A DNA stretch of 64,000 nt from Streptomyces sp. M92 (GTDB lineage: Bacteria; Actinomycetota; Actinomycetes; Streptomycetales; Streptomycetaceae): assembly GCF_028473745.1 (NCBI RefSeq), contig NZ_CP101137.1, positions 124,001 through 188,000 on the forward strand, in the 5' to 3' direction. Shown here in pieces: positions 43,032 through 52,581 of this stretch. A program made the position numbers and the translations under genes. The notes beneath the pieces are model-generated. The model made no database searches. It was not told the DNA's origin and saw only the letters and a program-made list of their open reading frames with translations. The number at the start of each line of letters is the position of its first letter. The first letter of the stretch is position 1.

Positions 43032-43795
43032 GCGCTGGCACGAGTGCCGATCCCGCTCCCTTGCTGCGCGCCGAGGGCCTGGTCAAGACGCACCACGGGG
43101 AGGGCGCCCCGGCGCACGCCGTACGCGGGGTGGACCTGTGCGTGCGGCGGGGCGAGTTCGTGGCGGTCACCGGGCCGTCCGGTGCCGGGAAGTCGACGCT
43201 GCTGCATCTGCTCGGCGGGCTCCAGCGGCCGGACGCCGGCCGCCTCTGGCTGGACGGCGCGTGCACGGACGGATACAGCGAGAAGCGCTGGGCGGTCGAG
43301 CGCAGGAAGCGGATCGGGATCGTCTTCCAGTTCTTCAACCTGGTCTCCGACCTGTCCGTCGCCGACAACGTCGAGCTGCCCGCCCTGCTCGCCGGGCTGC
43401 CGCCGAAGCGGGCGCGCGCCGAGCGGGAGGAGCTGCTGGCCGAGCTGGGCCTGACCGGCAAGGAGCGCAGCATGCCCGGTGAGCTGTCCGGCGGCGAGCA
43501 GCAACGGGTGGCGCTGGCCCGGGCCCTGGTCAACCATCCGCCGCTGCTGCTGGCGGACGAGCCCGCGGGCAGCCTGGACAGCAAGGGCACCCGCGAGGTG
43601 ATGCGGCTGCTGTCCCGCTTCCACCAGCGGGGCCAGACGATCCTGCTGGTCACCCATGACGCGCGGCTCGCCAGCTCCGCCGACCGGGTGATCAGCTTCT
43701 TCGACGGGCGGATCGCCGACGACGCCGAACTGGACGCCGGTGCGCCGCCGCGCCGCCGCCCGGGGGCGTCCGCCGTGCTGGAACTCAAGGACTGA
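43028..43795 (+). CDS. ABC ATPase of a MacB/LolD-type system
   Basis: The 255-residue ATPase has Walker A VTGPSGAGKSTLLHLLGGLQRPD (about 47-54), FQFFNLVSDLSVADNVELPAL, signature LSGGEQQRVALARALVNHP (about 146), Walker B LLLADEPAGSLDSKG and switch His in LLVTHDARLA. This is the LolD/MacB/FtsE subclass that drives FtsX-type permeases by mechanotransmission. GTG start at 43028 overlaps the PadR stop (GTGA). The FtsX-domain gene starts 51 bp after its stop. Confidence 0.94.
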   Translation: MSAGTSADPAPLLRAEGLVKTHHGEGAPAHAVRGVDLCVRRGEFVAVTGPSGAGKSTLLHLLGGLQRPDAGRLWLDGACTDGYSEKRWAVERRKRIGIVFQFFNLVSDLSVADNVELPALLAGLPPKRARAEREELLAELGLTGKERSMPGELSGGEQQRVALARALVNHPPLLLADEPAGSLDSKGTREVMRLLSRFHQRGQTILLVTHDARLASSADRVISFFDGRIADDAELDAGAPPRRRPGASAVLELKD

Positions 43796-43846
43796 CATGC
43801 GGGCGTACGACCACCGCGCGCACCGCGCACCGGAAGGCTGAGGCCC

Positions 43847-46525
43847 GTGCGAGCCACCCTGCGCTGGGCCCACTCCGATCTGCGCACGCACCGGGGCGAG
43901 GCGTTGTTCCTCGTCCTCGCCACCGCCGGGATCGTCGCCTCGCTGCTGCTGGCCACGGCCCTGTTCGGGTACGCGACCAACCCCTGGCAGCGGGTCTTCG
44001 CGCAGGCCCGCGGCGCGCACGTCTGGCTGCACACCGACCGAGCCGCCGACACCGGGAAGCTGGCCGCGCTGGACGGTGTCCAGTCCGTCGCCGGCCCCTA
44101 TCCGACCGCCTCCGCCACCGTCGCCGTACGCGGCACCCGGGCCTCCGTCGAGCTGCGCGGCACCGCCGAGGAGCCGGAGGTGGGGCGGCCGCTGCTCACC
44201 GCCGGGCACTGGCTCGACGCCGACGACCCCGACGGGGTGGTCCTGGAGAGCCGCCTCGCCCGCGCGCTGCTGGCCCAGCCCGGCGACACCCTCGCGCTGC
44301 CCGGCACACCGCGCACCCTCACGGTGCTCGGCATCGCCGACAGTCCCGAACGCCGCTACCGGCCGGGCGAGCAGCCGGGCCTGGTGTGGGCACCGCCGGA
44401 CGCGGTGCCCGACCCGGGCGGTCAGGTGATCGGACTGCGGCTGACCGATCCCGGGGAGACGGACTACGCCGTGCAGCGGGCGGTGACCGTGCTGGGCGCC
44501 GGTGCGATCGGGCAGGTCTCCACCTGGGAACAGGCCCGTGCGGAGGCGCAGGGCGACAACCGGCTGCTCGGTCAGGTGCTCGGCCTGTTCGGGCTGGGCG
44601 CGCTGCTGGCCGCGGGGCTGGCGGTGCACGGGGCGATCGGCACCCGTATCCGCGGTCATCTGCGGGACATCTCGGTGCTGAAGGCGATCGGCTTCACCCC
44701 GGGCCAGGTGGTGCGGGTCTTCCTGCTCCAGCACCTGGCCTACGCGCTGCTCGGCGCGGTGACCGCCGCGGGGCTCACCCAGGCCCTCGGCAGCCGGGTC
44801 CCGGGGCGGCTCGGGGACGCGCTCGGCGTGTGGCAGGGGCTGCCCGGACACACCGTCGCGCTGTTCGCCGTACCGGCGTGCGTGGTCCTGTTCATCGGCG
44901 CCACCACCGGCCTCGCGGCCTGGCGGGCGGGCCGGGTGCCGCCGGTTCCGGTGCCGCGCCCGGCGGCGGCGCAGGGCGGGGGGCTGTCGGGGGCGGCTCG
45001 GGGGGTGCTGGGGCTGCGGGTGTTCCGGGTTCCGGTGCGGGTACGGGGGCGTGGTGTCCGGGGTGCAGGGGAGCCCGGCGTCCGGACCGTCACAGTCGCC
45101 GGCACGCCCACCCCGGCGGAGCCCGGCACCCTGGGCCACCACCGGGACACCGACCTCTCAGGCATCGACGGCAGCGACGACCCGCGGGCCGGAGAGACCA
45201 GCGCCCGGACCCCCACAGCCCCCGACACGCCCACCCCGGCGGAGCCCGGCACCCCGGGCCGCCGGGACACCGACCTCTCAGGCATCGACGGCAGCGACGA
45301 CCCGCGGGCCGGAGAGAGCGATGTCCCGAGCCCTGCGGAACCCGGGAACGTGGGCAGCGGAGGAACCGGCACCGGTCGCTGCGGGGCATCCGGCGCGCGC
45401 GAACCGGAGGTGCGGGTGCCGCCCGCGCTCGTGCTCGGCTGGCACAAGGCGTTCGCCCGGCGCCCGCGCTCGTTCGCCGCGGTCGCGCGCCTCACGCTGC
45501 CGCTGCTGCTGATCGTGGTCGCGATGAGCGCGTGGACCACCATCGACCGCTTCCACGACCGCCCCGAGCAGATCGGCCTGCCGACCGCGCTCACCGTCCG
45601 AGCCGAGGCCGGTTCCGGCACGGCCGGCACCCGGGCCCTGCTGGAGCGCGACCCAGGGGTGGCCGCCGCCTACCCGGGCGTGGAGGTGGCCGCCCTGGTG
45701 CCGGGCCAGACCGCGACGATCGCGCTGCGCGGGCTCGGTACCCGCGAGGACCCGTACCCGTACACGCTGGCCGAGGGCCGCCGTGCGCACGGGCCGGACG
45801 AGGCGGTGGCCGGGCAGGGACTGCTGGACCTGCTGGAGGTCGGGGTCGGCGACTGGGTGCGGATGACCGTCGGGGACCGGCCGCAGATCCTGCACATCGT
45901 GGGCCGCAGCATCGAGCCGGAGAACGCGGGCCGGGTCATCTCCACGTCCCTGGACACCCTCCGGGAGAACGACCCGCGGCTCGAACCGGCCCTCTACCAA
46001 CTGCGCCTGCACCCGGGCGCCGACCCGGACGAGGTCGCCGACCGGCTCGCCGACGCCGGGCGGGGACGGCTCGACGTGCACGCCGTGGCGAACCCGGCGG
46101 ACGGGCTGTCCCCGCTGCGCCCGGTGGTCCTCGGGCTGATCGCCGTACTCGCGCTCGTCGGGCTGATCGAACTGCTCACCGCGATCGGCGGCACCGTCCG
46201 GGAGAGCGAACGGGACCTGCTCGCCCTCAAGGCGATCGGGCTGTCCCCGCGCCAGATCACCGGCATCACGGTCACGGCCACCGGGTGCACCGCCCTGGCG
46301 GCCGTACTCCTGGCCGCCGCCCTCGGGCTGCCGCTCGCCCACTGGCTGATCGACGCCCAGGGCGCCTCCAGCGGCATCGGCGCGGGGATCGCCCAGGCCC
46401 CCTCCCCCGGGCTCCTGATGCTGGTGGGCGCGGCTGCCGTACTCGGTGCGGCGGCGCTGGCCGCGGTGCCGGCGGCCCGTGCGGCCCGGCGCCGGCTCGC
46501 GGACACGCTCGGCGCGGTGGCCTGA
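43847..46525 (+). CDS. large FtsX/MacB-type permease with two FtsX modules
   Basis: The 892-residue protein has an N-terminal membrane segment (ALFLVLATAGIVASLLLATALFGYA, with a MacB-like extracellular domain after it), an FtsX module (LGLFGLGALLAAGLAVHGAIG, DISVLKAIGFTPGQVVRVFLLQHLAYALLGAV), then a Pro/Gly/Thr-rich linker (about 375-520), a second N-terminal segment (FAAVARLTLPLLLIVVAMSAW) and a second FtsX module (VVLGLIAVLALVGLIELLTAIGG, LLALKAIGLSPRQITGITVTATGCTALAAVLL). GTG start at 43847. It works with the ATPase at 43028, probably on substrates at the outer membrane face or envelope. The linker carries a 120-bp tandem repeat. Confidence 0.92.
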   Translation: MRATLRWAHSDLRTHRGEALFLVLATAGIVASLLLATALFGYATNPWQRVFAQARGAHVWLHTDRAADTGKLAALDGVQSVAGPYPTASATVAVRGTRASVELRGTAEEPEVGRPLLTAGHWLDADDPDGVVLESRLARALLAQPGDTLALPGTPRTLTVLGIADSPERRYRPGEQPGLVWAPPDAVPDPGGQVIGLRLTDPGETDYAVQRAVTVLGAGAIGQVSTWEQARAEAQGDNRLLGQVLGLFGLGALLAAGLAVHGAIGTRIRGHLRDISVLKAIGFTPGQVVRVFLLQHLAYALLGAVTAAGLTQALGSRVPGRLGDALGVWQGLPGHTVALFAVPACVVLFIGATTGLAAWRAGRVPPVPVPRPAAAQGGGLSGAARGVLGLRVFRVPVRVRGRGVRGAGEPGVRTVTVAGTPTPAEPGTLGHHRDTDLSGIDGSDDPRAGETSARTPTAPDTPTPAEPGTPGRRDTDLSGIDGSDDPRAGESDVPSPAEPGNVGSGGTGTGRCGASGAREPEVRVPPALVLGWHKAFARRPRSFAAVARLTLPLLLIVVAMSAWTTIDRFHDRPEQIGLPTALTVRAEAGSGTAGTRALLERDPGVAAAYPGVEVAALVPGQTATIALRGLGTREDPYPYTLAEGRRAHGPDEAVAGQGLLDLLEVGVGDWVRMTVGDRPQILHIVGRSIEPENAGRVISTSLDTLRENDPRLEPALYQLRLHPGADPDEVADRLADAGRGRLDVHAVANPADGLSPLRPVVLGLIAVLALVGLIELLTAIGGTVRESERDLLALKAIGLSPRQITGITVTATGCTALAAVLLAAALGLPLAHWLIDAQGASSGIGAGIAQAPSPGLLMLVGAAAVLGAAALAAVPAARAARRRLADTLGAVA
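45143..45316 (+). repeat. in-frame 120-bp tandem duplication in the FtsX permease linker
   Basis: A 54-bp block (GGGACACCGACC...GGAGAGA) at 45143-45196 recurs without change at 45263-45316, exactly 120 bp away; the upstream sequence CACGCCCACCCCGGCGGAGC is repeated too. It encodes two copies of RDTDLSGIDGSDDPRAGE preceded by TPTPAEPGT. As 120 is a multiple of 3, the frame is kept. Confidence 0.92.
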
Positions 46526-46562
46526 CCTCAACCGGCCGGGCCGCCGCGCACGCGCGTTCCGC

Positions 46563-48215
46563 TCACTGCCGGCCGCGCAGCTCCCGGTAGGCGGCGACCA
46601 GCGCCTTGGTGGAGGCGTCCAGGCCGGGGACCTCGGCACCCGCCGTGAGGGCGGGTTCGACGCGCTTGGCGAGGACCTTGCCCAGTTCGACGCCCCACTG
46701 GTCGAAGGAGTCGATGTTCCAGACCGCGCCCTGGACGAACACCTTGTGCTCGTAGAGCGCCACGAGCTGTCCGAGCACCGACGGGGTCAGCTCTCGGGCG
46801 AGGATGGTGGTCGTCGGGTGGTCGCCCTTGAACGTCTTGTGCGGGACGAGTTCCTCCGGGACGCCCTCGGCGCGCACCTCGTCGGGCGTCTTGCCGAAGG
46901 CGAGCGCCTGGGTCTGGGCGAAGAAGTTGGCCATCAGTAGGTCGTGCTGGGCCTTCAGCTCGTCGCTGAGTTCGGCGACCGGCCGGGCGAAGCCGATGAA
47001 GTCCGCCGGGATCAGCTTCGTGCCCTGGTGGATCAACTGGTAGTAGGCGTGCTGCCCGTTGGTGCCGGGCGTGCCCCACACGACCGGCCCGGTCTGCCAC
47101 GCGACCTCGCGTCCGTCGCGGCCGACGTACTTGCCGTTGGACTCCATGTCGAGCTGCTGGAGGTAGGCGGTGAACCTCGACAGGTAGTGGCTGTACGGCA
47201 GCACGGCGTGCGACTGGGCGCCCAGGAAGTTGCCGTACCAGATGCCCAGCAGGCCCATCAGCAGGGGCGCGTTGGACTCGGCGGGGGCGGTGCGGAAGTG
47301 CTCGTCGACGAGGTGGAAGCCGTCGAGCATCTCGCGGAAGCGGTCCGGGCCGATGGCGATCATCAGGGAAAGGCCGATCGCCGAGTCGTACGAGTAGCGG
47401 CCGCCGACCCAGTCCCAGAACTCGAACATGTTGGCCGTGTCGATGCCGAACTCGGCGACCTTCTCGGCGTTCGTCGACAGGGCGACGAAGTGCTTGGCGA
47501 CCGCGGCCTCGTCACCCAGGGCGTTCAGCAGCCAGGTCCGGGCGGAGGTGGCGTTGGTGACCGTCTCGATGGTGGTGAAGGTCTTGGAGGCGATGACGAA
47601 CAGCGTCTCGGCCGGGTCCAGGTCACGGGTGGCCTCGTGCAGGTCGGCGCCGTCGACGTTGGAGACGAAACGGACCGTCAGGTCCCGGTCGGTGAAGGCG
47701 CGCAGCACCTCGTACGCCATCGCCGGGCCCAGGTCGGAGCCACCGATGCCGACGTTGACGACGTTCCTGATGCGCTTGCCGGTGTGGCCCTTCCACTCGC
47801 CGGAGCGGACCCGGTCGGAGAAGTCGGCCATCTTGTCGAGCACGGCGTGCACCTCGGGGACGACGTTCTCGCCGTCGACCTCGATCACCGCGTCCCGCGG
47901 GGCGCGCAGCGCGGTGTGCAGGACCGCCCGGTCCTCGGTGGTGTTGATCTTCTCGCCGCGGAACATCGCGTCGCGCAGGCCGAAGACGTCGGTGGCGGCG
48001 GCCAGCTCCCGCAGCAGCCGCAGGGTCTCGTCGGTGACGAGATGCTTGGAGTAGTCGACGTACAGGTCTCCCACCCGGAGCGTGCAGCCGGTGCCGCGGT
48101 CCGGGTCGGCGGCGAAGAGTTCGCGCAGCCGCACCTCGCCGAGCTGGTCACGGTGCTTGGCCAGCGCGGTCCATTCGGGCGTCTGATCGAGCCTGGTACG
48201 GCCGTCTGCGTTCAT
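46563..48215 (-). CDS. pgi: glucose-6-phosphate isomerase
   Basis: The 550-residue cytosolic enzyme interconverts glucose 6-phosphate and fructose 6-phosphate, linking the pentose phosphate operon to glycolysis. Signatures are [20 protein letters not shown] (about 151-171), [63 protein letters not shown] with active-site His and the C-terminal [17 protein letters not shown] with the catalytic Lys. ATG at 48215 ([15 protein letters not shown]); the longer open frame upstream crosses rbpA and is rejected. Confidence 0.96.
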   Translation of the reverse strand: MNADGRTRLDQTPEWTALAKHRDQLGEVRLRELFAADPDRGTGCTLRVGDLYVDYSKHLVTDETLRLLRELAAATDVFGLRDAMFRGEKINTTEDRAVLHTALRAPRDAVIEVDGENVVPEVHAVLDKMADFSDRVRSGEWKGHTGKRIRNVVNVGIGGSDLGPAMAYEVLRAFTDRDLTVRFVSNVDGADLHEATRDLDPAETLFVIASKTFTTIETVTNATSARTWLLNALGDEAAVAKHFVALSTNAEKVAEFGIDTANMFEFWDWVGGRYSYDSAIGLSLMIAIGPDRFREMLDGFHLVDEHFRTAPAESNAPLLMGLLGIWYGNFLGAQSHAVLPYSHYLSRFTAYLQQLDMESNGKYVGRDGREVAWQTGPVVWGTPGTNGQHAYYQLIHQGTKLIPADFIGFARPVAELSDELKAQHDLLMANFFAQTQALAFGKTPDEVRAEGVPEELVPHKTFKGDHPTTTILARELTPSVLGQLVALYEHKVFVQGAVWNIDSFDQWGVELGKVLAKRVEPALTAGAEVPGLDASTKALVAAYRELRGRQ

Positions 48216-48306
48216 GTCGGACGTCAGCCTTCTTCCTTGGGTGTCCCAGCTGTCCCGGCTGGTCCAACCTAATTGATCAGTACGGAAGAAGGATGGCGCT
48301 GCGGAA

Positions 48307-48642
48307 CTAGATCTCGCCCCGCAGTTTGGCGAGCGCCTCGGCGAGGATCGCCTCGCCGTCCGCGTCGCTGCGGCGCTCGCGCACGTACGCGAGGTGCGTC
48401 TTGTAGGGCTCGGTGCGCGGCGGGTCCGGCGGGTTGTCCCGGTCCTGCCCGGCGGGGAAGCCGCAGCGCGGACAGTCCCAGGTCTCCGGGACCTGTGCGT
48501 CGCTCGCGAAGCTCGGCTGTGTCTCGTGTCCGTTGGAGCACCAGAAGGAGATGCGCAGACGCGGCGCGGACTCGCCGCGCTCGGCCTCGCCCATCGGCCC
48601 CGCCCCGACCCGGCTCCCCCGGATCGCGTTGCCACTTGCCAC
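48307..48642 (-). CDS. rbpA: RNA polymerase-binding protein RbpA
   Basis: The 111-residue actinobacterial protein binds the sigma factor and RNA polymerase and stimulates transcription from housekeeping promoters; in streptomycetes it affects growth rate and rifampicin response. Seen are the N-terminal [23 protein letters not shown], the zinc-type fold [16 protein letters not shown] and [13 protein letters not shown], and the sigma-interacting helix [31 protein letters not shown] start at 48642 has GGGAG seven bases upstream. It is transcribed alone between pgi and secG; no obvious SigR-type promoter was found upstream. Confidence 0.95.
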   Translation of the reverse strand: MASGNAIRGSRVGAGPMGEAERGESAPRLRISFWCSNGHETQPSFASDAQVPETWDCPRCGFPAGQDRDNPPDPPRTEPYKTHLAYVRERRSDADGEAILAEALAKLRGEI

Positions 48643-48770
48643 GGTGTAACTCCCTGCGTGATGGTGCCGCGAAGCGAGTCGGCGTTTCGCTTCGCTGCGA
48701 GGCGCCTCAGTCTACGTAAGGCCCAACGCGCGTCCAGTGATTGGAGTTACAAGCTCCAGCGCTCAGACGC

Positions 48771-48819
48771 AAGCCCCATGATAGGCGGCGCCTTGCGGCG
48801 CGTACCGGACATGGGGCTT
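48771..48819 (-). terminator. hairpin downstream of secG
   Basis: AAGCCCCAT (48771-48779) and ATGGGGCTT (48811-48819) form a 9-bp stem around an inner GCGCC/GGCGC hairpin, 24 bp past the secG stop. The right arm's AAGCCCC gives little U tract, so the function is probable only. Confidence 0.55.
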
Positions 48820-48842
48820 TACGTGCTGGAGTGTGTGACGGG

Positions 48843-49079
48843 TCAGTTGTTCGCCTTCATCAGCAGGCCGAGCACCATGATGCACGCGAACCACAGCAGA
48901 CCGACCACCACGGTGATGCGGTCGAGGTTGCGCTCGGCGACCGAGGAGCCGCCGACGGACGACTGCATGCCGCCACCGAACATGTCGGAGAGGCCGCCGC
49001 CCTTCCCCTTGTGCATCAGCACCAGCAGCATCAGCAGCAGGCTGAAGACGATCAGGGCGATCGAGAACCCCATAACCAC
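48843..49079 (-). CDS. secG: preprotein translocase subunit SecG
   Basis: The 78-residue protein has two membrane helices (SIALIVFSLLLMLLVLMHKG and ITVVVGLLWFACIMVLGLLMK) joined by the SecG loop GKGGGLSDMFGGGMQSSVGGSSVAERNLDR. It accelerates SecYEG translocation. I chose the GTG at 49079; an ATG two codons later is equally possible. AGGAAG lies about 11 bases upstream of the GTG. It lies 126 bp after tpiA, which is preceded by its own short hairpin. Confidence 0.94.
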   Translation of the reverse strand: MVMGFSIALIVFSLLLMLLVLMHKGKGGGLSDMFGGGMQSSVGGSSVAERNLDRITVVVGLLWFACIMVLGLLMKANN

Positions 49080-49181
49080 GGCTGGACCAACTTCCTCGGC
49101 TTCGGATGAACGACGGGGGCACGGTGACAGCAGGCCACCATGCCCCCGCAAGGGTACGACGTATCGCCGCTAGCGCATACT

Positions 49182-49202
49182 CACCGGTCGACGTGACCGG
49201 TG
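49182..49202 (-). terminator. short hairpin after tpiA
   Basis: CACCGGTC (49182-49189) and GACCGGTG (49195-49202) pair over 8 bp with a 5-nt loop, beginning 3 bp past the tpiA stop, and may attenuate read-through into secG. Confidence 0.5.
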
Positions 49203-49205
49203 GGT

Positions 49206-49982
49206 CTACTGGTCGCGGAAGCGGACGATCTTGACGAACTCGTCCGAGTCCAGGGAGGCTCCTCCGACCAGGGCACCGTCGATGTCGGCCTGCGACATGA
49301 TCTCGGCGACGTTGCCGGACTTGACGGAGCCGCCGTACTGGATGCGGACCTTGTCGGCCAGCTCCTGCGAGTACAGCTCGGCGAGCTTGCCGCGGATCGC
49401 CGCGCAGACCTCCTGGGCGTCCTCGGCGCCGCAGACCTTGCCGGTGCCGATGGCCCACACGGGCTCGTAGGCGATCACGATCGTCTCGGCCTGCTCGGCC
49501 GGGAGGTCCTTCAGGCCGCCCTCGACCTGGGCGAGGGTGTGGGCGACGTGGTTGCCCGCCTCACGGACGTCCAGCTCCTCGCCGACGCACAGGATCGGGG
49601 TCAGACCGTGCTTGTAGGCGGCCTTGACCTTGGCGTTGACCAGTTCGTCGGTCTCGGCGTGGTACTGCCGGCGCTCGGAGTGGCCGATCGCCACGTAGGT
49701 GCAGCGCAGCTTGGCCAGCATCGGGCCGGAGATCTCGCCGGTGTAGGCGCCGCCGTCGTGGGCGGAGACGTCCTGGGCGCCGTACTTGATCTTCAGCTTG
49801 TCGTGCTCGACCAGGGTCTGCACCGAGCGCAGGTCGGTGAAGGGGACGAGGACGGCTACCTCGACGGCGTCGTAGTCCTTGTCCGCGAGGGCGAAGGCGA
49901 GCTTCTGGACGTGGGCGATGGCCTCGAGGTGGTTGAGGTTCATCTTCCAGTTGCCCGCCATCAGCGGCGTGCGGGTGGTCAT
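49206..49982 (-). CDS. tpiA: triosephosphate isomerase
   Basis: The 258-residue TIM-barrel enzyme interconverts dihydroxyacetone phosphate and glyceraldehyde 3-phosphate. Visible are [13 protein letters not shown] (Lys), [15 protein letters not shown] (catalytic His), [16 protein letters not shown] (catalytic Glu and flexible loop) and [19 protein letters not shown] at 49982 lies 5 bp after the pgk stop, so the two are one transcript. Confidence 0.97.
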   Translation of the reverse strand: MTTRTPLMAGNWKMNLNHLEAIAHVQKLAFALADKDYDAVEVAVLVPFTDLRSVQTLVEHDKLKIKYGAQDVSAHDGGAYTGEISGPMLAKLRCTYVAIGHSERRQYHAETDELVNAKVKAAYKHGLTPILCVGEELDVREAGNHVAHTLAQVEGGLKDLPAEQAETIVIAYEPVWAIGTGKVCGAEDAQEVCAAIRGKLAELYSQELADKVRIQYGGSVKSGNVAEIMSQADIDGALVGGASLDSDEFVKIVRFRDQ

Positions 49983-49987
49983 CGGGG

Positions 49988-51205
49988 TCAGTCCTCCAGT
50001 GCGGCGAGGCCGGGGAGCGTCTTGCCCTCGAGGTATTCGAGGGAGGCGCCGCCGCCGGTCGAGATGTGGCCGAATGCGTTCTCGTCGAAGCCGAGCGTGC
50101 GGACGGCCGCGGCGGAGTCGCCGCCGCCGACCACGGTGAAGCCCGGGGCGTCGACGAGGGCCTGGGCGACCGCCTTGGTGCCCTCGGCGTAGTCGGGGTG
50201 CTCGAAGACGCCCATCGGGCCGTTCCAGAAGACGGTGGCGGCGTCGGCGAGCTTCGAGGCGTACAGCTTGCGGGTCTCGGGACCGATGTCCAGACCCTCC
50301 TGGTCGGCGGGGATGGCGTCCGCGGCGACGGTGGCGGGGTTCGCGGGGGCCTTGGTCTTCAGGTCCGGGAACTCGGACGAGACCAGCACGTCGACCGGGA
50401 GGACCAGCTCGACGCCGTTCTTCTCGGCGCGCTCCATGTACTCCTTGACGGCCGGGATCTGGTCCTCCTGGAGGAGGGAGATGCCGACCTCGTGGCCCTT
50501 GGCCTTGAGGAAGGTGTACGCCATGCCGCCGCCGATGAGGAGCCGGTCGGCCTTGCCGAGCAGCTGGTCGATGACGGCGAGCTTGTCGGAGACCTTGGCG
50601 CCGCCGAGGGCGACCACGTAGGGACGCTGGACGTCGTCGGTGAGCTTCTTCAGGACGCCGACCTCGGTGGCGATGAGGTAGCCGGCGTAGTGCGGGAGCT
50701 TCTTCGGCAGGTCGTAGACCGAGGCGTGCCGCCGGTGCACGGCGCCGAAGCCGTCGCCGACGTACACGTCCGCGAGGGCGGCCAGCTTGTCGGCGAAGGC
50801 GGCGCGCTCGGCGTCGTCCTTGCTGGTCTCGCCGGCGTTGAAGCGAAGGTTCTCGATGACCGCGACCTGGCCGTCCGCGAGGCCGGCGACCGTGGACTCG
50901 GCGGCGGTGCCGACCGTGTCCTCGGCGAAGGCGACGCCGGTGCCCGCACCGAGCAGCTCACCGAGGCGGGCGGCGGCCGGGGCCAGGGAGAAGGCCGGGT
51001 CCGGGGCGCCCTTGGGGCGGCCCAGGTGCGAGGCGACGATCACGCGCGCGCCCGCGTCGGCCAGGGCCTTGACGGTGGGCACCACGGCGCGGATGCGGCC
51101 GTCGTCGGTGATGGTGGTGCCGTCCAGCGGCACGTTGAGGTCGGCGCGGACGAAGACGCGCTTGCCGGTGACGCCTTCGGAGAGCAGTTCGTCGATCGTC
51201 TTCAT
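49988..51205 (-). CDS. pgk: phosphoglycerate kinase
   Basis: The 405-residue enzyme has the N-domain signature [15 protein letters not shown] (about 15-29), [46 protein letters not shown] and the C-terminal nucleotide site [35 protein letters not shown]. It makes ATP in glycolysis. ATG at 51205. The gap before it holds the gap terminator, so pgk-tpiA probably has a separate promoter in addition to read-through. Confidence 0.97.
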   Translation of the reverse strand: MKTIDELLSEGVTGKRVFVRADLNVPLDGTTITDDGRIRAVVPTVKALADAGARVIVASHLGRPKGAPDPAFSLAPAAARLGELLGAGTGVAFAEDTVGTAAESTVAGLADGQVAVIENLRFNAGETSKDDAERAAFADKLAALADVYVGDGFGAVHRRHASVYDLPKKLPHYAGYLIATEVGVLKKLTDDVQRPYVVALGGAKVSDKLAVIDQLLGKADRLLIGGGMAYTFLKAKGHEVGISLLQEDQIPAVKEYMERAEKNGVELVLPVDVLVSSEFPDLKTKAPANPATVAADAIPADQEGLDIGPETRKLYASKLADAATVFWNGPMGVFEHPDYAEGTKAVAQALVDAPGFTVVGGGDSAAAVRTLGFDENAFGHISTGGGASLEYLEGKTLPGLAALED

Positions 51206-51265
51206 GCAGTGGGCTCCTGGGTTCTCGGATCGCTCGTGATCCTACGAGGGCGGGCCGCCGCGGAC

Positions 51266-51318
51266 GCGACGCAGGGCCCGGACAGCGCGCCCTTGCGCTG
51301 CCCGAGCCCTGTTGTCGC
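51266..51318 (-). terminator. composite hairpin between gap and pgk
   Basis: Outer arms GCGAC (51266-51270) and GTCGC (51314-51318), a middle AGGGC/GCCCT and an inner CAGCGC/GCGCTG nest into one long stem, 30 bp beyond the gap stop. It may terminate part of the transcripts entering pgk. Confidence 0.68.
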
Positions 51319-51347
51319 ATGCGAGGTGCCTGCTGGGTCCGGCTGGA

Positions 51348-52559
<1,212 letters not shown>

Positions 52560-52581
52560 TCAGTCCCCCGCATTCCGGTTC

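Noticed and set aside
42716..45142. 808-codon minus-strand frame opposite PadR and the ABC genes
   Set aside because: Shadow of three certain plus-strand genes.
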